From Chlorokybus atmophyticus (Eukaryota > Streptophyta > Chlorokybophyceae > Chlorokybales > Chlorokybaceae), in NCBI GenBank assembly GCA_009103225.1, contig RHPI01000385.1, forward strand, positions 371,988 through 399,719: a stretch of DNA of 27,732 bases, read 5' to 3'. Positions 21,196 to 27,732 of this stretch are shown in pieces. Under the pieces are notes generated by a model, which ran no database searches, was not told where the DNA came from, and was given only the letters and a program-made list of their open reading frames with translations. The position numbers were made by a program, and so were the translations under genes. Position 1 is the first letter of the stretch. Every line of letters starts with the position of its first letter.

Positions 21196-21990
21196 TTGAA
21201 GACTATTGTGCATAATCTTCTTAACTTGAAAGATACGGGTACAATGGTTGTTTTGTTACATCTATTGCAAGGTCTACGAAGCACGTGCGCAACTTTCAAT
21301 GATATATCATATAAAACGCACACAATTATGCAAAGACACTGGCTTCAAGTTGTGTCAACTCGCGACTATTACCATACCGTAAATAATAGCAATTCTTACG
21401 TCCATTACCTAATATCCGCATGCGACAATTCAACTAGTGACAAAGCAATGTTATATGGCATCTCCACTTTACGAGCGCTCATTTTTTCACAATATTTAAT
21501 TTTGAAAACATTTACAATTTGCAGGCATTGCAAAATTCAAGTCAGCTCTCTACGAGATGTATGTGTTAAAGTGCAGTATAGTACAGATTGTACCTTATGG
21601 GACGGCACATCATCTTTATGTTACAATACACACATTGACAAGCCCACAACATGGGCGACATGCTACATCACTTCATTACAACTTGCACCAATGCCATAAC
21701 CTCGCAAGCTTGTACCTGCTGCAGTCCGGGAAAAATATATACATTGCTGGTCTACAAGCAACACTACAATGTGATGGTCTACTCCATGTAACAATATGCC
21801 AATTCATACCATGTTGTCACGGTGGCGGCACTACGTAGCAAACCGAAAAGAGCTATCCAACAAGGTACGACACGTGCACGTGTTACTTGACTTTGTGTCC
21901 ACCGAGGCCTTGTTGCAATCTGCTCAAATCCTATCTGAAGTCATGATCAATAAGGTTCCGTTTTCAACTCTTAAGCAGACGGCAAATTAA
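21196..21990 (+). pseudogene. Cryptic coding region, possibly a decayed or spliced gene
   Basis: A 167-codon frame (21196-21699) is long for AT-rich DNA, where stops are common. It overlaps a second frame that is open from an acceptor TTTGCAG (ending about 21524) and reads GIAKFKSALYEMYVLK and later LYLLQSGKNIYIAGLQATLQ, to TAG at 21838. A third frame from 21796 reads RKELSNKVRHVHVLLDFVST then EALLQSAQILSEVMINKV and ends at 21990. Three staggered frames on one strand fit a gene with frameshifts or with short introns. I recognise no family. Chance cannot be excluded. Confidence 0.35.
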
Positions 21991-22260
21991 TAGGAAGTAG
22001 GATTATCTTTGAGCCCCAAAGGGCTGAAAGCGGCGGCGGTTGAGTACGGCAATGGAGTCCACTCCGAGCGCGTAGCGTGTGACATGTTTTAAAACGCGGT
22101 ACGATGCTGCTATAGTTGCTAAGTGGTTGCACCTCAGGGCAAACCTTATCTTGTACCACCATAATGATATATGCGAAATCGGCGAACATTGTAAAGCTTA
22201 AGGCCTAGGTGTTTCGGCAGCAGGGGAGTTTGGAGTAATATATAAGAGTAGAAATAGCCA

Positions 22261-22306
22261 TAAAGGACCATAATGGTGGTGACAAAACTACCACCATGGT
22301 CCTTTA
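22261..22306. repeat. Imperfect hairpin
   Basis: TAAAGGACCATAATGGTGGT (22261-22280) pairs with ACCACCATGGTCCTTTA (22290-22306), leaving a three-base bulge and a nine-base loop. It stands alone and is not next to a recognised gene end. Confidence 0.85.
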
Positions 22307-22403
22307 TTGCATAGATGGACAGACCCTTATCGTAACAAAAGGTCGTGCATGTTACGCAAAGAAATAAAGAGGAACTTCCTTGTTTAACACAACAAACTCA
22401 GCA

Positions 22404-22505
22404 GGCTACGTACATATTTATGATATGCAAGGCGTGTCCATATGCCTTCTTTGAGGCTACATACATATTTATGATATGCAAGGCATGTCCATATGCCTTC
22501 TCTGA
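22404..22505 (+). repeat. 51-bp tandem duplication
   Basis: Two head-to-tail copies (22404-22454 and 22455-22505) start GGCTAC, contain CATATTTATGATATGCAAGG and end TATGCCTTCT with TGA. They differ at about three bases, so the duplication is fairly recent. Confidence 0.93.
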
Positions 22506-22723
22506 GAAATAGTATACGTACATACTATGCAATAACTATACATTTTGGCTTTCTATCCCCCTTCCCCCCAACTCTTTTTGAAACTTCCTGTCAAGTCCAT
22601 GTCAATGTGATAATTGTGTGGCAACATTCATGAACATTTGCCAATGTAAGCATCAAATGCGCCGTTTTCTTTACGTCGACACGTTTGTAGTCACCGAAAC
22701 GGGTATACCACTATAATTGCCGC

Positions 22724-22831
22724 ATGGATCTTCATGATAGCGTTGCGATTGGGCTAGTCCTGGCCAGCGACATTAAGGTGTACCTCAACCACAAGCGTGG
22801 CAAACTTATGCAGCAGTACATGGCAAGTTAA
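22724..22831 (+). other. Short coding-like frame in the AT-rich island
   Basis: A 35-codon frame from ATG encodes MDLHDSVAIGLVLASDIKVY then LNHKRGKLMQQYMAS and a stop. Its composition is more protein-like than the surroundings and it is open for ten more codons upstream. It could be an exon or relic of the same lost gene as the region around 21.2-22.0 kb. I do not recognise it. Confidence 0.25.
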
Positions 22832-23915
22832 TCATGTTGACATATACAAATTCTGCAATATAAAAGGCGGAGAGGCTTTACCCAACATTTACAATAACGT
22901 ATGTGTGCCAGTTGAGTCCGTGCCGTCAAGTCATTGAAAACGGCATTTGAAGTGCGTCAAGTAATATATAAGCACAAACTAACAGGCGTAGTACTCATAT
23001 CGATGTTTTTGTAGCGGTTTTGATGATCGTGCACTTTTTAAAAGTGTAGTGAGATAGAATGTTTTGCTCGATACATGTTAGTTGCTCTTCATCTTTCTCA
23101 CAAGCAACGATGACCGTTGCAGTAATCGACCAAATGCGTAGTGCAATACATGCTGGCAGCTTGGCGCATCAGTTATGACCGCTAACGTGAGCACCAATAA
23201 TGATGGCTGCAATATCATTGCAACTCTAGAGCATTGTGTATCGGTATACTTGCACGAATGTCATAATGACATTAATGATTACCAGACACATGGGTCATGT
23301 GACATGCGCATGAGTAATCAAGTAGTAATGTTTATTGAGATTGTATATATATGATAAACCGTTGTTGTTTTTATGTGTTTTTTTTTTTACATGTTTTAAT
23401 ATATAAATGCACTTCGCAGGTGCATTACTGCAACAAATCTCTTAAGATGGCGACGCGCTACTTGGAATAGCGCGGAATGAATGAGTGAATTACAGCTAAT
23501 ATGAAAATATATCTTTATATGATTGTGGTGGTGAAAGCGCACATCGGTTTAAGTATCATGTACAAGTAGCATATGAAGCTGCTGTTTATTTACAAGACAC
23601 TTACGATCGGCACGTGCTGGGGTGCATTAATGAATGCGAGCGGATTGTTGAATTGTAACCTAATCGTAAAGCAGCTGTAGTACATTGCTAATATTGTGAG
23701 GGAGAGGCGCGCGCATGGAGGGGGGGGATTAAACAAATGATGAGTATAGCGCAAGCTGTGATCATTTTTATGTCGGCCGCAATGTATGTAACCATAAAAA
23801 CGTTGCTTTGAGTATTATTTATGACAAAAGTACAGCTAAAGGATTGCGTTTGCAAGCTGTCAACTTCAAGACTTAACTGAAGTTCAAGTTGCCAGTTGCA
23901 ACGATTTTGCAATGC

Positions 23916-23922
23916 TTTTTTT

Positions 23923-23966
<44 letters not shown>
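23916..23966 (+). repeat. T9-G42 homopolymer run
   Basis: Nine T are followed by 42 uninterrupted G. Such runs slip in replication and sequencing and can fold into G-quadruplexes, so the length is unreliable. The polyglycine frame across it is not a gene. Confidence 0.95.
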
Positions 23967-24191
23967 CTTACCACGTTGCAAGCACAAACTGGCACATTGC
24001 ATCATGTGAGAGTTAGGAACACAATGTTAATCAATGTGTGTGCATTGCACTGTGCACGCGTAAGCAGATATAGGGTATGCAGCCCTGTATCCAACGTCTT
24101 ACAAGTCATGAAACGTGAAATGGTGGCGGCAGCGATGTTAACCTGTGCACCTATTTGCGTGCCAACCACAAAAGCCAATACAAACATCCGA

Positions 24192-24246
24192 ATATTGCAT
24201 TGGTTGTTGGATTGCCTCTAAGGCAATCCAACAACCAATGCAATAT
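24192..24246. repeat. Perfect 26-bp foldback with three-base loop
   Basis: The left arm 24192-24217 (ATATTGCATTGG to GATTGCCT) is the exact reverse complement of the right arm 24221-24246. Only CTA lies between. A transcript would form a 26-bp hairpin without mismatches. No gene end or repeat-family member is adjacent. Confidence 0.97.
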
Positions 24247-24610
24247 CGATTATGATTAACGTATATGTCACAAACACATAAATATATATTACCAAGATTG
24301 AATGATTACTGTGTTTTACTATTGTGTAATATATTGGTAGGACTTGTCTATCATGAAGTGCACAGACAATGCATATTGTTATATGAATCCAAGTACATAT
24401 CGCAAACGTGTTACATGCATGTTGTGCATAAGAAGTAGTTACTGAAAATCCCATACAGCCGTTGCATGTTGCGTTGTTGGTATACATACAACACGCTCAT
24501 CAACTGTTTAATAAATACCATGTGTTGTTCCAAAATGTAAGGGTGCGAGATACGTAAGGACATGACATTTCTTTCCTTGTTGCCGCTCATGTATGCCAAC
24601 ACATGATATT

Positions 24611-24654
24611 GTATTATCTTACAATGTGATACTGTAAGATAATACAGTATCACA
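24611..24654. repeat. Two interlocked inverted repeats
   Basis: GTATTATCTTAC (24611-24622) pairs with GTAAGATAATAC (24634-24645). TGTGATACTGTA (24625-24636) pairs with TACAGTATCACA (24643-24654). Both pairs are perfect 12-mers and the arms alternate X, Y, X', Y' with three shared bases. The two stems therefore compete, or together form a pseudoknot-like fold. Confidence 0.95.
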
Positions 24655-24760
24655 TACCAACAACATTTGCATCTTGATGACGGTACATTATGTGCCATCG
24701 CAGGCAAGTGCTGACATGATTGTTTTTATGTGCAATAAATTAGTCATCATGGTGATCATG

Positions 24761-24774
24761 CCCCCCCCCCCCCC
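24761..24774 (+). repeat. C14 homopolymer run
   Basis: Fourteen C in a row near the right edge of the AT-rich island, about 125 bases past the stop of the minus-strand C2-domain gene. Confidence 0.95.
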
Positions 24775-24898
24775 TTCCCTTAACAACCCCGCAGGCCTAG
24801 CCGCGCGCATGCGCGAGCATCGCATGCTAGTTCATACACAAACAAGACACGTACTATAGCCCATGCTACACACAATGCTTGTCCATTCTCTGCGATAT

Positions 24899-27495
24899 TC
24901 ATGCATGCGCAATCACGGCGCATAGGGTGGAGTATCCCGCCACCGAAACTCGTAGCGTCCCTACAACCCCCCCGTCATCGTCCACCACCTCCAGTCGCCG
25001 GTCGTGGAGGTCACCGCGTGCCGAGAGCAACTCCCGCAGATCAATCTGACCAATAGATTAAGCAGCTTAAAGTATTGAGCATTGCATGCACAACACAATG
25101 TTGGAAAAAGCAACATTAGCAATATGTACATGTGTATATATGCATCTTTGCATATATACACAATCTTTGCGTGCATGTACTTGTGTATGCACACACACAC
25201 ACCGACCACACGCATGTCACATGCTATGGTCACCAACACCACACACAACCCCACTGACTCGTGCACTCACCTCCGCAAAGCCGATTTCGTGGTAATCCCC
25301 TCCCGCGCCCCCGCCCTCCCGCTCCGCATCCACCAGGCAGAACGGCACGACCGACGCGACGGGGTCGGGGTCGGACAGCATCTGCGCCAGGGAGGTGCGG
25401 GCTGCGGGGTGTCGCGAGGCAGACACGTCGAAGGCTGCGTTGGCATTCGACAGCGGGTGAGAGAAAGCCTTCAGTATGCGTTGGCGTGCTTGCGGGTCCG
25501 CACAGGTGCCCGCGCATGTATGCATGCGCATGTGCAGGCGGGCAGGCGCGCATACGTATGTGTGCAGGTGCCGTGTGGGCACATACGTGCATGCGTCGAA
25601 TGCCATGCGCAACGATGAGTGGAATGCGATGCACGACACTGTAACCCAGCATGTTAGTGTGCTACCAACACCACATCACTTTGACTATGACAGTGTCGTG
25701 GGTCAACTCCAACAGCATCACGAGATGTACGGAAACTGACATCCTGGTACGGTAGCGCCTTGCTTGGCATTACAGCAGCAAACCCACATCGAAACCCACC
25801 GGTACTTACGACTCATACACATACTCACCTCGCGTGTAGCGGAACGACACGATCTGACCCGTGAGCGCCCCCGCCGCCGTGCGCTGGTCCCCGAGTCCGC
25901 AGTAGTCCGCAAGGAAGTCAAACAGCACGAATGCCGCGCCGCTGCGCATTAGGGACCGGGCGTCGCGCAGGAACGACGCACTGGCCTCAAACTGGGGGAG
26001 GGAAGAGAGGTGAGGATGGTGTGGGGTGGGTAACATGGGAAGGGATATATCAAAATCCGTTTGATGTTATTTCATGCACCCTAGTGTAGATACGCATGTG
26101 TTATTGTGTANGCGCGGGTGAAGTCGGATGCGCATGACGTGCGGGAATGCGGCTGCATGGACACGTGCGGTTACTGAGACTGCAGCATGTGCGCATACTG
26201 TGCTACCGTGCACACATATGTGGTCATGCGTAACCGCGTACCTCGGGTGCGTCACGTGGTCTTGTTTGCCTCCTTGATGCAGACTTCCGAAGTGACGGCG
26301 CGCGTGAAACAATCTGCCGTTGTTGTTGTTGTTGCTGCTGCTGCTGTTGTTGTTTGGCAACGGCTGCTCGCCGCTCTTCTAGCCAGCGCTCCTCACTCAG
26401 CTGCAGGTGATCAAACGAATTAATGACACAGAAGGCCCCGATGAGGTTATCGTACCGGCACACACGCGCGCGCACGCAAACGCACACACATGTGCATTGC
26501 ACGATTACGCGCGAATGCACACACGCGTACCCCCCCGCCCCCTCTCACTCCTGTCTCCGCGCGTACACGCATGCGCACGCGTACACGCACACACTGTTGC
26601 AACCTCTCCTCTCACCGAGTCATAGCTGTCGGCATATCTCCCCCCCGCCCCTCCCTTCCCCCCCTTCTCTCCCACCCCACCCCCAGCCTTTTCCCCCAGG
26701 TCCGTCCTGAGCATGACTCTCTGCTCCTGCAGAGACTGTCGGACACCGTCCCCTCCTCCTCTGTAGCCCGCCAGGATGGCCTTGCCCTCCCTCACGATGG
26801 CACGCGCGAGAGAGGACCTGTTGGGTGGAGGAGGAGGAGGAGCTCTAGGTGGACTCCCTTTGCTGACTGGCGCTTTGCTTGTTGGGTTTATTGTTGGAGG
26901 TTTTGGTATTGGGTTTGATGATGATGATGGTGGGGGAGCAGCCGTTGGGTGTCTCTGCTGCTGAGATGGTGGGAGGGATGGAGAAGGGAGGAGTCTCATG
27001 GTTGGTTGGTGTCGTTGGGGTGAGGTTGTTGTTGTGGGTATGTGCCACGTCAGGGAGAGTTCTAGCTGGCCACAGGGTGGGGGATTCATGTTGGGATGAG
27101 TTTGCCAGCGACTAGAGACTACATCGGTAGTGCCGCGGATATCACGCCCGTCCGCGAGGTCAGCAAGGCTCACGCGCGCGTTGCCAAGTTCTTTGCCACT
27201 CGCTATATCCGTCACGGTGATATTGAGCACCTCGTCTCGAAGGCGCTGCGCCAGGGCTGGTGTACGCACGAGAGGAGCGATGATGTGGGGCTTGTTGATA
27301 TGGGAGGTATTGTTTGTCGTTGGGATGAGGACTTCTCGTGCACGCTCCCCGGGGAAGCGATAGCACGCTCGCACGTGGTGGGAGACGGGAGGGCCTTGCG
27401 CGTGCTGTTGCTGTTGTTGGGATGCACGCCAGGTGGGTATGAAACGCTCCAGGGCAATGTGCAACTGCAAGCAGTATCAGTATCAAACACATGTT

Positions 27496-27526
<31 letters not shown>

Positions 27527-27646
27527 TTGGTGTAGGTGTTGTAGTCGTGTTTATTGCTCTACCTCTGAGTTGAAAGCATTATCCGGTGTCATCCCAGCCA
27601 CGTGCTCTCGCTCATGCTGCTGCTGCAACTCCCTATAAGCCCACAC
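24899..27646 (-). CDS. C2-domain protein, possibly RPGRIP1-like ciliary protein, 3' part
   Basis: Predicted exons: 27563-27646, 26616-27464, 26242-26400, 25829-25991, 25271-25488 and 24899-25045, about 539 residues; the N-terminus lies beyond the window. The first exon (VWAYRELQQQHEREHVAGMT) looks helical. The second has LHIALERFIPTWR, LNITVTDIASGKELGNARVS and LADLADGRDIRG, a C2-like beta pattern, then a long Pro/Ser/Asn-rich linker. The third has a run of 11 Gln in a charged helix. The last three hold GAAFVLFDFLADYCG, HPLSNANAAFDVSASRHP, VVPFCLVDAERE, YHEIGFAEIDLRELL and LEVVDDDGGVVGTLRVSVAG, typical C2-domain strands. The C2 pair after a helical region suggests RPGRIP1/RPGRIP1L of the ciliary transition zone; CEP120 or another C2 protein is possible. 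The fifth exon's acceptor is uncertain (GCAAG at 25489-25490, or TTACAG at 25639). An intron (25992-26241) contains the N and the copied 80-mer. Confidence 0.6.
26031..26111 (+). repeat. Exact copy of an AT-island segment ending at an assembly N
   Basis: Bases 26031-26110 equal 20923-21002 without a mismatch and base 26111 is N. The copy lies inside an intron of the C2-domain gene between GTGGGGTGGG and GCGCGGG. The abrupt end at the N points to a misjoined contig end or gap filler. A real insertion is the alternative. Confidence 0.95.
27493..27530 (+). repeat. Imperfect (TTG/CTG)n trinucleotide tract in an intron
   Basis: About 12 TTG-type triplets with two GCT interruptions lie in the intron between the first two visible exons of the C2-domain gene. 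On the minus strand it reads CAA/CAG, the same words as the coding Gln tract at about 26305-26352. Confidence 0.85.
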
Positions 27647-27680
27647 CTGCACACAAACAGTCAGCAACATTCCCACTCCC

Positions 27681-27706
27681 ACCCCCACCCCCACCCCCAC
27701 CCCCAC
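27681..27706 (+). repeat. (ACCCCC)4 hexamer repeat
   Basis: Four ACCCCC units with degenerate copies on both sides, upstream of the first visible C2-gene exon. The complementary strand is (GGGGGT)n and could form a quadruplex. It differs from the plant-type telomere repeat. Confidence 0.9.
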
Positions 27707-27732
27707 CCACCCACTACCCCACCTGTCTCGTG

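Larger units (their letters stand above)
19900..24898. other. AT-rich island without identified genes
   Basis: From about 19.9 kb the base composition shifts sharply to A and T, and it returns to the former state at the C2-domain gene near 24.8 kb. No known gene is recognisable. The island contains a near-perfect 21-bp tandem at about 19977-20020 (GAAAGTAATTTCAGCTATTAT), a clustered open region at 21196-21990, two strong foldbacks, a 51-bp tandem repeat, a 42-base G run and an 80-bp segment repeated exactly at 26031. It may be an old insertion, heterochromatin-like DNA or the relic of a foreign element; the sequence alone does not decide. Confidence 0.6.

Noticed and set aside
23889-24221. 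Polyglycine or polyproline frames across the G run
   Set aside because: The frames exist only because the homopolymer has no stops; the flanks show no coding character.
24192-24654. CRISPR array
   Set aside because: The repeats are inverted foldbacks, not regularly spaced direct repeats, and the genome is eukaryotic.
25489-25638. Extended fifth exon of the C2-domain gene reading through TGCATGCG-rich DNA
   Set aside because: It is in phase from an acceptor at 25639-25641, but its composition matches local introns; the shorter exon from 25488 is preferred, though not proven.
27681-27706. Interstitial telomere
   Set aside because: The unit ACCCCC is short and degenerate at both ends and does not match the TTTAGGG-type telomere of green plants.

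Overview
This is nuclear DNA from a eukaryote, most likely a green alga or an early streptophyte. The genes are cut by many short GT-AG introns, usually ending in TGCAG. Two genes encode proteins with cyanobacterial-type relatives behind transit-peptide-like N-termini. The RING-CH protein carries the membrane tail known from plants, and a plant-type telo-box sits in a ribosomal promoter. There are no bacterial operons, no CRISPR array and no functional tRNA or rRNA gene that I can see. All gene models below were joined by hand from splice signals and reading frame, so exon edges are predictions.

Layout: (1) 1-1067, the 3' part of a WrbA/FQR-type NAD(P)H:quinone oxidoreductase (+). (2) 1068-6624, a gene-poor stretch holding a mosaic of diverged direct and inverted repeats (about 1.48-3.0 kb), a pair of tRNA-like (SINE-like) repeats (about 3.89-4.45 kb) and a few unassigned exon-like pieces. 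(3) 6625-8620, the complete 60S stalk protein P0 (-, ten exons, 317 aa), diverging from (4) 9039-11878, the 40S assembly factor LTV1 (+, eight exons, 520 aa); the two share a 418-bp promoter region. (5) A convergent gap with a decamer minisatellite and a very long (GA)n tract containing an unresolved base. (6) 13083-14778, a plant-type RING-CH membrane E3 ligase (-, five exons, 334 aa). (7) 15389-16762, a probable plastid protein with a cyanobacterial-type core (+, four exons, 174 aa). (8) 17625-18848, a DUF1622-like membrane protein with a transit-like N-terminus (-, three exons, 247 aa). (9) About 19.9-24.9 kb, an AT-rich island with no identified gene, containing perfect foldbacks, a 51-bp tandem duplication, a 42-base G run and cryptic open frames. 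(10) 24899-27646, the 3' part of a C2-domain protein (-), possibly of the ciliary RPGRIP1 type.

P0 and LTV1 act at opposite ends of ribosome production, and their head-to-head arrangement suggests co-expression. The other genes look like unrelated neighbours. The points most worth a second look are: an exact 80-bp copy of AT-island sequence that stops at the single N inside an intron 5.1 kb away; the foldback structures at 24.2 and 24.6 kb; the P0/LTV1 shared promoter; the P0 micro-exon that carries the factor-binding peptide; and the tRNA-like repeat pair.
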